Assembly (NCBI RefSeq): GCF_000024005.1
Contig: NC_013132.1
Span: 992,001 to 1,056,000 of the forward strand
Origin: Chitinophaga pinensis DSM 2588
GTDB taxonomy: Bacteria; Bacteroidota; Bacteroidia; Chitinophagales; Chitinophagaceae
Reading direction: 5' to 3'
Length of the DNA: 64,000 bases
The translations under genes were made by a program, and so were the position numbers. The stretch's first letter is position 1. Every line of letters starts with the position of its first letter. The notes beneath the pieces were generated by a model. The model did no database searches. It had not been told where the DNA came from and was given only the letters and a program-made list of their open reading frames with translations. Shown piece by piece: positions 8,676-17,331 of this stretch.

Positions 8676-9395
8676 TTATGCTCCTCCATGCTGAAGAAAT
8701 TGTTCCAGGCGTTCACGCGTAATCACCTGATTGCCCCAATAGAAGGCGTCTTTCAGGTGAATGTTGGATAAAGAAGCATTGGATTGCTGACTCAGCCATT
8801 GTACAAATGATACCTGATTGTCAAAGGATTGCCTGGAAAGATGCATGCCGCCATCCCATAGCTCTCCGTAATGATACTGCCCTTCACGGTATTCCAGGCC
8901 CATACCGCAATAATCCCTATGGCTATATCCGATGCTGCTATGCCGGAGTGCAGCGGCTACTTTTTCGGCAAGGGGCTTTCCTATGGGTTGTGTATCCGCT
9001 GCCAGATGTTGCTTCAGCTCTACCTGACGTTGCTGCATTTCTTTCGCTGCATCCCTGGCGACCGCCTGCTTTTGTTGCTCATGCTGTGCTTTGGAGAGAT
9101 GTGTATAAAGAAAGGTTTCCCTGGTCAGGTCGATGTCCACCTGGAGGATAGCCGTCTGGGGACTACAGATCTCCAGATAATCCCGGATAGCTTTCTGTAA
9201 CGGATAATCGAAATCCCATATCAGCATGGACTTATTATCGCGGGTTCGTATACAGCTGAGAGAGAGAAGAAGGGCTGAGGTGAATTCTGCCTTGAGCCGG
9301 CCTTTCGTACAGCCGGTTCTTTCCAGTTTCTCCTGTAAGTGGGCATTCAGGGCGGCTGTAACCTGTTCAGGACTTTTCATGGCGCCTTCATTCAT
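8676..9395 (-). CDS. Unknown soluble protein, 239 residues
   Basis: I recognise no family. There is no signal peptide or membrane segment. The N-terminal half is helical and charged (EQVTAALNAHLQEKLERTG); the middle has a glutamine-rich helix (KAQHEQQKQAVARDAAKEMQ, near 100-120). The C-terminal part has aromatic and glycine-rich strands (YCGMGLEYREGQYHYGELWD). Codon use looks like its neighbours. It may be the first gene of a leftward run with the lipoprotein and DUF2306 genes; the upstream TATCTTGC is only a weak promoter-like box. Confidence 0.7.
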   Translation of the reverse strand: MNEGAMKSPEQVTAALNAHLQEKLERTGCTKGRLKAEFTSALLLSLSCIRTRDNKSMLIWDFDYPLQKAIRDYLEICSPQTAILQVDIDLTRETFLYTHLSKAQHEQQKQAVARDAAKEMQQRQVELKQHLAADTQPIGKPLAEKVAAALRHSSIGYSHRDYCGMGLEYREGQYHYGELWDGGMHLSRQSFDNQVSFVQWLSQQSNASLSNIHLKDAFYWGNQVITRERLEQFLQHGGA

Positions 9396-9445
9396 GACAA
9401 TAATTTCTGTTATAGCAAGATATTCAAAACTCCCGGTTTGTTTTG

Positions 9446-9453
9446 TATATTTA
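9446..9453 (+). promoter_or_regulatory. Candidate promoter box for the collagen-like lipoprotein
   Basis: TATATTTA matches TAnnTTTG except for the last base and would give a leader of about 135 nt for the gene starting at 9594. No clear -33 TTG at the right spacing was found. Confidence 0.3.
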
Positions 9454-9593
9454 GCCCCGGGAAATCATTTCTATTACAACTATTAATCTGCGAACCCGTT
9501 ATAGTTTAGTTTAGTGTAGTCTACCCAGATTAACTTAATTAATTGAGCTTTAGTCAACACCCGAAATTTCTATAACAACCAAAACTTAAATTC

Positions 9594-10181
9594 ATGAAAC
9601 GAATGTCCTTCAACATTATCGCTTGCCTTGCGCTGGCATTTGCTATGCTTACCGTTTCCTGTGGTAAAGACGGGGATACCGGTCCACAGGGCGAACAAGG
9701 TGCTCCAGGTCCCGCTGGTCCTGCCGGTCCTGCTGGTCCTCAAGGCCCCGAGGGTTCCGCTAATGTGATCTATTCAGATTGGCTGGACGTAGCTTATGAA
9801 GCAGATACAATTCATACTTCAGGTGGCGGTATTGATACCGTTGGTTATATTGCACAGATAGATGTAGCAAAACTTGATCTGAATATGTTGACTAACGGGG
9901 AGATCAAAGTATATCTCAATGGTTTCAGTGCAGCTGATCCGACTGTTATACCACTGCCTTACTTCAACATTTACACTAGTCTGAGCATCAACCCGATCTT
10001 CTACCTGAATACGATCGAATTGTATTCCAATGGCGATATCAGTACTGTGCAGGATAATGCGGGTACAAAATATCAGCAATACCGTTATGTGCTGATCCCT
10101 GGTGGAGAAGAAGCGCGTAAAGCGAAAATTGACTGGAATAATTATGAAGAGGTGAAGAAATACCTGAACCTGAAGAACTAA
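9594..10181 (+). CDS. Lipoprotein with collagen-like Gly-X-Y repeats
   Basis: The signal peptide ends in VSCGKDGD, with lipidated Cys near residue 23. Immediately after it come about ten Gly-X-Y triplets (GDTGPQGEQGAPGPAGPAGP and onward) that should form a short collagen-like triple helix, then a globular domain of about 130 residues beginning SANVIYSDWLDV. This layout suggests a trimeric surface lipoprotein with a rod lifting the head off the membrane. The head is unrecognised, though similar Bacteroidota proteins are common. A strong bidirectional terminator follows. Confidence 0.85.
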   Translation: MKRMSFNIIACLALAFAMLTVSCGKDGDTGPQGEQGAPGPAGPAGPAGPQGPEGSANVIYSDWLDVAYEADTIHTSGGGIDTVGYIAQIDVAKLDLNMLTNGEIKVYLNGFSAADPTVIPLPYFNIYTSLSINPIFYLNTIELYSNGDISTVQDNAGTKYQQYRYVLIPGGEEARKAKIDWNNYEEVKKYLNLKN

Positions 10182-10195
10182 TTATTGCATAGCTT

Positions 10196-10242
10196 ATAAA
10201 AGGAAGAGGCGTCCACCATTGATGGACGCCTCTTCCTTTTAT
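10196..10242. terminator. Bidirectional terminator
   Basis: A perfect 20-bp stem (10196-10215 with 10223-10242; core AGAGGCGTCCA) and a 7-nt loop lie between the rightward collagen-like gene and leftward obg. A/T flanks provide U-tracts in both directions. Confidence 0.92.
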
Positions 10243-10270
10243 AAAAAGACCGGTCTGGTCAGACCTGCGA

Positions 10271-11350
10271 TTAATGTTCTTCTTCCTCTTCGAAGTCTTC
10301 GTCATCTTCCTCCTGTTCTTCTTCTTCCTCGATCAGACGGCTGCGGCTTGGTTGTACATCACTGTTCAGCGCCTGCCATAACATATCTTTCAGTTCTGAA
10401 AGTCCCTGTTGGGTAACAGAAGATATGAATACCACTGGTATGCCTTCCGGCAGTTCTGCGGCGATTGCTTCTTTCAGTTCATCGTCCAGCATATCGCTTT
10501 TACTGATAGCCAGCAGGAATTGTTTATCCAGCAGTTCGGGGTTGTATTGTTCCAGCTCATTGACCAGGATATCATAATCCTTTCTGTGATCAGCACTATC
10601 GGCAGGGATCAGGAAGAGCAGCACAGAGTTTCTTTCGATATGACGAAGGAAGCGGTGTCCGAGTCCCTTGCCTTCATGCGCGCCTTCGATAATACCCGGC
10701 AGATCGGCAATAGCAAAGGAACGGTCATTACGATAAGGTACCATCCCCAGGTTAGGCGTAAGGGTGGTGAACGCGTAATCGGCAATTTTAGGTCTTGCCG
10801 CTGTGATAGTAGAGAGCAGGGTGGACTTACCCGCATTCGGGAAGCCTACCAGACCCACATCCGCCAATATTTTCAGTTCGAGTACTTTCCAGCCTTCGAT
10901 ACTCGGCATGCCTGGTTGTGCATAATCAGGCGCCTGGTTGGTTGCTGATCTGAAGAAGTTGTTACCACGACCGCCTTGTCCACCGGAAATCCATACTACT
11001 TCTTCTCCATCCTGGAGAATTTCTGCTTCCAGGTCGCCGGTTTCTTCATCAAATGCCTGGGTACCCAGTGGTACTTCAATAATAACATCCTCACCATTAC
11101 GGCCTGTACTGTTATTGTCTCTACCGTTGCCACCATCTTCCGCTACCACATTTTTATACCAGCGCAGGTGCAGCAGGGTCCATAACTGGGAGTTACCTCT
11201 CAGAATGATGTGGCCGCCACGGCCACCGTCTCCACCATCGGGGCCCGCTTCCGGGTTATATTTAGTACGCATGAAGTGTGCACTACCTGCGCCACCCTTT
11301 CCGGATTTAGCGAAGATCCTTATGTAATCAACAAAGTTGCCTCTTTCCAA
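10271..11350 (-). CDS. obg: GTPase Obg (ribosome assembly / stress)
   Basis: The 359-residue protein has the glycine-rich Obg fold (residues 1-160; [25 protein letters not shown]), then the G domain with G1 [12 protein letters not shown]2 around [12 protein letters not shown]3 [16 protein letters not shown] and G4 SKSD. The C-terminal tail is strongly acidic (runs of Glu and Asp) instead of an OCT domain. Obg acts in 50S subunit maturation and (p)ppGpp-linked control. It lies downstream of adk on the same strand with a 156-bp gap. Confidence 0.96.
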   Translation of the reverse strand: MERGNFVDYIRIFAKSGKGGAGSAHFMRTKYNPEAGPDGGDGGRGGHIILRGNSQLWTLLHLRWYKNVVAEDGGNGRDNNSTGRNGEDVIIEVPLGTQAFDEETGDLEAEILQDGEEVVWISGGQGGRGNNFFRSATNQAPDYAQPGMPSIEGWKVLELKILADVGLVGFPNAGKSTLLSTITAARPKIADYAFTTLTPNLGMVPYRNDRSFAIADLPGIIEGAHEGKGLGHRFLRHIERNSVLLFLIPADSADHRKDYDILVNELEQYNPELLDKQFLLAISKSDMLDDELKEAIAAELPEGIPVVFISSVTQQGLSELKDMLWQALNSDVQPSRSRLIEEEEEQEEDDEDFEEEEEH

Positions 11351-11407
11351 AATATTCGATTTATGCTTAATGTAACGTGGTCTGAAACAGGACGACGTTA
11401 AATACGA

Positions 11408-11485
11408 AAACGCAAAGATCGTTAAGTTCAGCCACTTTAACTACGCTTTTGCGTGCTAAAATGCTTACTTACAATCTTTGCGTTT
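11408..11485. repeat. 12-bp inverted repeat between adk and obg, with promoter-like boxes
   Basis: AAACGCAAAGAT (11408-11419) recurs as its exact complement ATCTTTGCGTTT (11474-11485), 54 nt apart. Read leftward, the left arm contains GATCTTTG, one base from the -7 consensus, about 63 nt before the obg start. The repeat may therefore be a promoter plus operator, or a long hairpin in an adk-obg transcript. Confidence 0.5.
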
Positions 11486-11506
11486 GAAAATATGTGAACC
11501 GGGAGA

Positions 11507-12094
11507 TTAAACTTTTTCCTCTACCAGGCTTTCTATTTCTTTGCTCAGGCGGTCAAAGATCTCGTCAACCGAGCCTTCACCCTTGATTTTCTTGAACTTA
11601 CCATATTTGGCATAGTGGTCTGCAACAGGTGCGGTCTTATTATGGTATTCCACAATACGAGCTCTGATTACATCTTCGTTGGCATCGTCGCTGCGACCGG
11701 AGGTAATACCTCTGTTCAACAGACGCGCAATTAATTCATCTTCAGGAACTTCCAGTGCAAGTACATTGGAAATAGCCGTCTTTTTCAGGGACAGCAGTTT
11801 ATCCAGCGCTTCTGCCTGGGCAGTAGTGCGGGGAAATCCGTCGAAAATAAAGCCTCTTGCTTCCGGGTTGGCATCCAGTTTGGAGCTGATCATGCCTATT
11901 ACAACTTCGTCAGGTACCAGGATACCCTGGTCCATCACTTTTTTTGCTTCCAGGCCAAGTGGTGTTTTCGCTTCAATCTCACTACGCAGCAAATCGCCGG
12001 TAGACAGGTGAATAAGCCCGAATTTTGAAATCAGGTTAGCACTCTGAGTGCCCTTACCGCTTCCGGGAGGGCCAAATAAAATGATATTGACCAT
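11507..12094 (-). CDS. adk: Adenylate kinase
   Basis: This 195-residue enzyme interconverts ATP, ADP and AMP. It shows P-loop GPPGSGKGTQ (8-17), the AMP-binding segment HLSTGDLLR, the signature FDGFPRTTAQAE and the arginine-containing lid region. The lid is the short type (RLLNRGITSGRSDDANEDV), without the zinc-binding cysteines. Length fits the short-lid adenylate kinases of Bacteroidota. A perfect -7 box lies 26 nt upstream. Confidence 0.97.
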   Translation of the reverse strand: MVNIILFGPPGSGKGTQSANLISKFGLIHLSTGDLLRSEIEAKTPLGLEAKKVMDQGILVPDEVVIGMISSKLDANPEARGFIFDGFPRTTAQAEALDKLLSLKKTAISNVLALEVPEDELIARLLNRGITSGRSDDANEDVIRARIVEYHNKTAPVADHYAKYGKFKKIKGEGSVDEIFDRLSKEIESLVEEKV

Positions 12095-12120
12095 GTTTTA
12101 AGAATACTTTAGCAAGACTG

Positions 12121-12128
12121 CAAATATA
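12121..12128 (-). promoter_or_regulatory. Promoter -7 box of adk
   Basis: Read leftward this is TATATTTG, a perfect TAnnTTTG match, with 26 bases between it and the adk start codon at 12094. Confidence 0.65.
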
Positions 12129-12446
12129 GCAAACAATTGAATGTATTGGTAACTAAAATTGCGATTGCTTGAATAATGTGAAATATTTAAGAAATTTCCT
12201 AGATATGTTTTAATGATTTGCTGTAAATAATGGATTATTTTTAAGAAGTTCACTGTTGATGCAAAGTGGTCAACGGAAGTGGTTTACAAGCTTTCATACC
12301 ATATCACAGGTTAACGTAAATATAAACATTTCTACTGCCGGATAATTGCCGCAGGCGAAATTATCTAGTAAAAAAATATTACCTGTTCAAACATAAAATG
12401 TGCTAATCATAGTGATAGATGTCATGCGCTATGGAGTAATAATTCG
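12129..12446. other. AT-rich intergenic region, no gene seen
   Basis: About 320 bp between the adk promoter and the GH3-fusion promoter hold only short, uncoded AT-rich sequence. No tRNA, terminator or repeat was found; regulatory sites for the divergent pair may lie here. Confidence 0.5.
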
Positions 12447-12454
12447 TAAGTTTA
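12447..12454 (+). promoter_or_regulatory. Promoter-like box just before the GH3-fusion start
   Basis: TAAGTTTA matches TAnnTTTG except for the last base and ends 4 nt before the ATG at 12459, implying an almost leaderless mRNA if used. Confidence 0.4.
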
Positions 12455-12458
12455 GTTG

Positions 12459-15400
12459 ATGATGATGAAGCAATTAACGATTTTAGGTCTCTCTTTTTTA
12501 TGCCTGGGTGGGAGTGTGCTGATGGCCATTCCGGGGAAAGGTCCCGGGCCACGTTTAGTGAAACAAAACGCGCCAAAGGAAGTAAACGACAACAAATCTG
12601 TCAGGAAAGTAAAAGTCAGACAGGAAGACCCCGCTACTCACTGGGTAGACAGTGTCTTCGAATCCCTGAACGATGATGAACGTATTGCCCAGCTGATTAT
12701 GATCCGGGCCCATTCGAATCTGGGGGCCGATCACATTAAAAAAGTAACAAAAGACATTCAGAACAATAAGGTCGGCGGACTTATCTTCTTCCAGGGTGGT
12801 CCTGTACGCCAGGCCAATCTTACCAATTACTACCAGTCCATTTCCAAAACCCCGCTCATGATCGCTATCGACGGCGAATGGGGATTAGGAATGCGCCTTG
12901 ACAGTGTGACTTCTCTGCCACGCAACCTGATGCTGGGTGCGATGCAGGATAGCACTCTGGCTTATGAATATGGTAAGCAGCTGGCTATGCAATGCCGCCG
13001 CCTGGGCATCCATGTGGATTATGCCCCGGATATGGATGTGAATAACAATCCTAACAATCCTGTCATCAATGACCGCTCATTCGGTCAGGACAAGTTCCAG
13101 GTAGCCCGCATGGGGGTACAGGTCATCAAAGGAATGCAGGACCAGAACGTTATGGCTGTTGCCAAACATTTTCCTGGTCATGGCGATACCGATGTAGACT
13201 CCCACCTGGATATGCCGGTTATCCGTAAATCCAGGGCGCAACTCGACTCGCTGGAGCTGTATCCTTTCCGCAAGGCGATCGAAGCAGGTGTGCAGAGCAT
13301 CATGATGGCGCATTTGTATATTCCGGCTCTTGACAGCACACCTAATACGCCCACTTCCATTTCCCATAAAGCCATTACGGACTACCTGAAGGGGGAGCTG
13401 GGTTATAAAGGCATCGTAATCACAGATGCCCTTGAAATGAAAGGGATCGCGAAATTTTATACAGGTGGAGAAGAAGCTGCCCGTTCGCTGCTGGCCGGCA
13501 ATGATATGATGATGCTGCCTTCTACTGCTGCAGGTAGTGTGGATGCCATCAAACGCGCCATCAGAAGAGGTGATATCACCTGGGAGGAAGTAAACGCCAG
13601 GGTGAAAAAAGTGCTGATGGCTAAGTATAAACTCGGTCTGAATAAACCACAGGTGATCGATGTCAGTAACCTGACTGCCGATCTGAATGCAGGTACCGAT
13701 TCGCTGACCAAACGCATCGCAGAACAGGCGATCACGCTGGTGAAAAATGACAATAACCTCCTGCCATTTAACCAGCATACACCTGGTAAACTGGCCGTCA
13801 TCGCTGTAGGCGCGGATGTCAATAACGCATTCCTGCAAACCGTAAAAACGCTGCGACCTGATGTTAATTCCTTCATCTTCACCGCCCGTCAGGCGGAAAC
13901 ACAGGTGCCGCAGGTGGTAGAGCGTCTCAAGAAAGACTATCAGGCTGTCATCATCAGTTTACACAACTATGGTCGCCGGCCGGCCAATAATTTCAATATC
14001 AGTTCAGCAGAACGTTTACTGATTCAGCAATTACAGCGGGAAATGCCTTCGGCAACTGTTGTATTTGGCAATCCATACGCGATCCAATACTTCTGCGATG
14101 GACCGACTATCATTGCCGCATATGAAGACGACGAGGCCACACAGCGTACGGCCGCCTCTATTCTTTTTGGTCAGCTGTCAGCAAAAGGAAAGCTGCCGGT
14201 TACGGTATGCGCCAATTTCCCTTATGGATCAGGTATTATCGCTGCTCCGCCACCGGCTCCGGTTGTGAAAGAAAAAGAAGAGCTGCAGCGTGTGAAACCG
14301 GAAACAGTAGGCATGAGCAGCCAGACCTTACAGAAAATAGATGTCCTGGCAAATGATATGATTGCCAAAGGAGCAGCACCAGGTTGTCAGATCCTGGCGA
14401 TGAAGGATGGTAAAGTGGTATATGATAAGACCTTTGGTTTCTTTGATTATAGCAAACGTGAGCCGGTTACATCCAGTGCCTTGTATGACCTGGCATCTGT
14501 TACAAAGATCTGTGCGACGACCATTTCCGTGATGCGTCTCTATGATGAAGGCAAACTGAGTCTTGACGCAAAACTGGGGGATTATCTGCCATGGGTAAAT
14601 GGTACTGACAAAGCAGGACTCCGTATCCGTGATATCCTTCTGCATCAGGCCGGACTGGTATCATTCATTCCTTTCTACAAAGATGTTGTAGATGCCAAAG
14701 GCTTTCCTGATACCGCATTGTTTCACGCGTATGCGGATTCGGTATATTCCGTACGGGTGGCAGAACACCTGTATATGAAATCGGACTATGTGGATTCCAT
14801 GTACAAACGCATACTGACAAGCCCACTGAAACCACAGCAGGGTTACGTGTACAGTGATAATGATTTCATCTTCCTCGGAAAGATCATAGAACAGATTACG
14901 GGCAAAAAACTGAACCGTTATGTAAGAGAAACTTTCTATGAGCCATTAGGACTGACTACAACCGGTTTCCGTCCGAGAGAACATTTTCAGTTATCACAGC
15001 TGGCGCCTACCGAAAACGAACCGATTTTCCGTCGCCAGTGGATAAGGGGAGATGTGCACGATCCCGGCGCAGCCATGTTTGGTGGTGTGGCAGGACATGC
15101 AGGATTATTCTCCAATGCAGAAGATCTCGCCATCCTGATGCAGATGTTGCTGAATGGTGGTAAATACGGCGGCAAACAATACATCAAATCAGAGACGTTG
15201 CAGTTATTCACTGCATACGGCAGTAATATCAGCCGTCGCGGATTAGGATTTGATAAACCGGAAAAAACCAATGGTAAAAAAGGAGAAGCATACCCTGCAA
15301 AGAGCGCATCTCCGCTTACTTTTGGTCATACCGGCTTCACCGGCACCTGTATCTGGGTAGATCCTCAATCGCAGCTTGTTTTCATCTTCCTGAGTAACAG

Positions 15401-15500
15401 GGTATGCCCTGCAGGAGGAGATAATAAAAAGCTTATCACACAGCATGTGCGCGAGAATATTATGGAAGTGCTGTACGAGGCGATGGAAGATAAAAAATAG
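12459..15500 (+). CDS. GH3 beta-N-acetylhexosaminidase fused to a beta-lactamase-family serine hydrolase
   Basis: This protein of about 1013 residues has an N-terminal signal segment (KQLTILGLSFLCLGGSVLMA). The GH3 domain (about 60-590) shows the NagZ-type dyad motif KHFPGHGDTDVDSH (near 236-249) and the nucleophile Asp in VITDALEMKG (near 323). A second domain (about 615-1010) is a class C beta-lactamase/DD-peptidase type serine hydrolase, with SVTK near 680, YSDND near 809 and HTGFTG near the end. The joint product probably removes GlcNAc from peptidoglycan or chitin fragments and cleaves an ester or amide in the periplasm; the exact substrates are inference. ATGs at 12459, 12462 and 12465 are all possible starts. 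Confidence 0.9.
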   Translation: MMMKQLTILGLSFLCLGGSVLMAIPGKGPGPRLVKQNAPKEVNDNKSVRKVKVRQEDPATHWVDSVFESLNDDERIAQLIMIRAHSNLGADHIKKVTKDIQNNKVGGLIFFQGGPVRQANLTNYYQSISKTPLMIAIDGEWGLGMRLDSVTSLPRNLMLGAMQDSTLAYEYGKQLAMQCRRLGIHVDYAPDMDVNNNPNNPVINDRSFGQDKFQVARMGVQVIKGMQDQNVMAVAKHFPGHGDTDVDSHLDMPVIRKSRAQLDSLELYPFRKAIEAGVQSIMMAHLYIPALDSTPNTPTSISHKAITDYLKGELGYKGIVITDALEMKGIAKFYTGGEEAARSLLAGNDMMMLPSTAAGSVDAIKRAIRRGDITWEEVNARVKKVLMAKYKLGLNKPQVIDVSNLTADLNAGTDSLTKRIAEQAITLVKNDNNLLPFNQHTPGKLAVIAVGADVNNAFLQTVKTLRPDVNSFIFTARQAETQVPQVVERLKKDYQAVIISLHNYGRRPANNFNISSAERLLIQQLQREMPSATVVFGNPYAIQYFCDGPTIIAAYEDDEATQRTAASILFGQLSAKGKLPVTVCANFPYGSGIIAAPPPAPVVKEKEELQRVKPETVGMSSQTLQKIDVLANDMIAKGAAPGCQILAMKDGKVVYDKTFGFFDYSKREPVTSSALYDLASVTKICATTISVMRLYDEGKLSLDAKLGDYLPWVNGTDKAGLRIRDILLHQAGLVSFIPFYKDVVDAKGFPDTALFHAYADSVYSVRVAEHLYMKSDYVDSMYKRILTSPLKPQQGYVYSDNDFIFLGKIIEQITGKKLNRYVRETFYEPLGLTTTGFRPREHFQLSQLAPTENEPIFRRQWIRGDVHDPGAAMFGGVAGHAGLFSNAEDLAILMQMLLNGGKYGGKQYIKSETLQLFTAYGSNISRRGLGFDKPEKTNGKKGEAYPAKSASPLTFGHTGFTGTCIWVDPQSQLVFIFLSNRVCPAGGDNKKLITQHVRENIMEVLYEAMEDKK

Positions 15501-15525
15501 GTATAGGGAGACGGGATAAATAGGC

Positions 15526-15575
15526 AATAGTGCCCGATGAAGTATGCCATTGGTGGCCATTCATCCGGCACTATT
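15526..15575. terminator. Terminator between convergent genes
   Basis: The arms 15526-15541 and 15560-15575 (AATAGTGCC/GGCACTATT, then GATGAA/TTCATC around one C-C mismatch) form a long stem followed by TTTTTTT on the + strand. It ends the GH3-fusion transcript and may also serve the convergent small gene. Confidence 0.85.
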
Positions 15576-15594
15576 TTTTTATAAAAACCAATAT

Positions 15595-16020
15595 CTATTG
15601 TACGGATACTGTTCTGCTGATGCTTGTTTCTGTTCTGATGTCTACTGTTTTTTCCGCCAGTTTGTTACGACCTCTTCTGATTTCGAAGGTGTAAGTACCG
15701 TCTTGCAGTTCCTGCATATTGAACTTGGCAACGTATAGCATCGTTATTGGTAGAGACTCCTGGTGCAGGGTGTAATTGTTGGCATCTCTGATGCTCAGTG
15801 TTACTCTCTCAGTACCCGGATTTTCAACAGTAATTTTGAAAATCAGTTCCTCTGGCTTTACCTGAGCAACTTTGAGTCTGAAGCTTGTTACAGGGGTCGG
15901 GGTCTCGTCGTTATTAACAATGCTGATCTTGCTTTCGTTATATGCATAGGCATTTGCCTGGGCTTTCGCAAAAGATAAGTTAATGAGGATAGCGGCTAAT
16001 ATGAACGGTGTACGTTTCAT
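15595..16020 (-). CDS. Small secreted protein of unknown function
   Basis: The 141-residue product has a signal peptide (MKRTPFILAAILINLSFAKAQA). The mature part is predicted mainly beta (FRLKVAQVKPEELIFKITVE; RVTLSIRDANNYTLHQESLP; DGTYTFEIRRGRNKLAEKTV), which looks like a single Ig-like or DUF3244-like sandwich. Such domains in Bacteroidota are often periplasmic or surface structural modules. No partner gene is obvious, as both neighbours are unrelated and the gene stands alone. Confidence 0.75.
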   Translation of the reverse strand: MKRTPFILAAILINLSFAKAQANAYAYNESKISIVNNDETPTPVTSFRLKVAQVKPEELIFKITVENPGTERVTLSIRDANNYTLHQESLPITMLYVAKFNMQELQDGTYTFEIRRGRNKLAEKTVDIRTETSISRTVSVQ

Positions 16021-16201
16021 GACAATACTTGTTTGTTATTGTTAGGTGATTTGTCTGTACGTATTAGCTAATACATGGTTCCTTAAATCGCCGCAAAGAT
16101 CGAACGGTTAAGTTAAGGGAAGGTTACGGGTAAGTTAACATAGGATTATGAATCTGAAACCGGATGATGACGAATGTCATTCTTAATTGTCATTTGATAC
16201 C

Positions 16202-16209
16202 TAACTTTG
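16202..16209 (+). promoter_or_regulatory. Promoter -7 box of ctaA
   Basis: TAACTTTG is a perfect TAnnTTTG match ending 9 nt before the ctaA ATG at 16219. It overlaps an in-frame TTG (16207), which argues for the ATG as start. Confidence 0.65.
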
Positions 16210-16218
16210 CTGGCGTTT

Positions 16219-17268
16219 ATGGAAAAATCGAGATTACAAAAGCAGCGGCCGGTAGCTATCTGGCTTTATATAGGGGTAGGGATGCTGATCGTGCAGGTCT
16301 TATTGGGAGGGATTACCCGTCTTACAGGTTCAGGCTTGTCTATTACGGAATGGCAACCGCTCCTTGGGGCATTACCCCCTATGAGCGAGGCTGCCTGGCA
16401 GGCAGCCTTTGACAAATACAAGGAGATTGCCCAGTTCCAGTATGTGAATAACCACTTCACATTGTCCGATTTTAAGTCCATATATTTCTGGGAATGGTTC
16501 CACCGTGACTGGGCCCGCCTGATGGGGGTCGTGTTCATGATTCCGTTTATTTATTTCGTTGCAAAGAAGAAAATAGACCGGTCTATGATTCAACCCATGA
16601 TTATCCTCTTCATACTGGGAGGATTACAGGGGGCTATCGGCTGGATCATGGTGCAAAGTGGTCTTAACCAGGAAGATCTCTATGTAAGCCATATCCGTCT
16701 GGCAGTTCACTTTATATCTGCACTGGTTCTGTTATGCTATGTATTCTGGTTTGCATTGAAGCTCAGCACAGCCAATCGTCAGCTGCTGGCGGTACCGCGT
16801 TTGCGCAGGTTCAACCTGGTCTTGCTGGGACTGCTCGCTTTACAGCTGATTTACGGTGCTTTTATGGCCGGTCTTCATGCTGCACTCAATGCGAATACCT
16901 GGCCGGACATCAACGGTATGTGGTGGCCAGTAGGGATGTTCACCGGCAGTTTCCTGACAGATATTACTCATAATCCGATCACAATTCAGTTTATACATCG
17001 CGGACTGGCCTATCTGATCACTATCCTGGTAATTGTATGGTGGTGGAAAGCGGCTGAAGCCCGTGAAAATAGTCTCTTACGCAGCGTACGCTATCTGCCT
17101 TTATTGCTGGTGTTCCTGCAGGTGGTACTGGGTGTGCTGACCCTGCTGGGTAGCCGCGTTAAAATCCCTATTACACAGGCAATACTGCACCAGGGCGTAG
17201 GGATGCTGCTGTTACTCTCACTTATATGGACATTGTTCCTCAGCAGAAATAAAGCAGTCAGAGAATAA
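16219..17268 (+). CDS. ctaA: Haem A synthase (COX15/CtaA)
   Basis: CtaA oxidises haem O to haem A for aa3-type cytochrome oxidase in the inner membrane. The 349-residue protein has eight hydrophobic segments, the family signature GGITRLTGSGLSITEW near the N-terminus, conserved WEWFHRDWARLMG with a haem-ligand histidine, and later His-containing helices (HIRLAVHFISALV; FIHRGLAYLI; AILHQGVGMLLLL). Length and motif order are normal. The start at MEKSRLQ is chosen because the upstream TTG lies within the promoter box. Other cytochrome oxidase genes are not in the window. Confidence 0.95.
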   Translation: MEKSRLQKQRPVAIWLYIGVGMLIVQVLLGGITRLTGSGLSITEWQPLLGALPPMSEAAWQAAFDKYKEIAQFQYVNNHFTLSDFKSIYFWEWFHRDWARLMGVVFMIPFIYFVAKKKIDRSMIQPMIILFILGGLQGAIGWIMVQSGLNQEDLYVSHIRLAVHFISALVLLCYVFWFALKLSTANRQLLAVPRLRRFNLVLLGLLALQLIYGAFMAGLHAALNANTWPDINGMWWPVGMFTGSFLTDITHNPITIQFIHRGLAYLITILVIVWWWKAAEARENSLLRSVRYLPLLLVFLQVVLGVLTLLGSRVKIPITQAILHQGVGMLLLLSLIWTLFLSRNKAVRE

Positions 17269-17331
17269 GGTGAAATCTGGCCAATAACATGTTAAAGTTT
17301 TTCGTAAGTTTATTTGTAATAAGCTTATCGG

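Noticed and set aside
14874..14889. YSD instead of YxN in the beta-lactamase-like domain as a lost catalytic residue
   Set aside because: Many serine hydrolases of this family carry YSD or YSN with a working Tyr, so I do not regard it as a defect.
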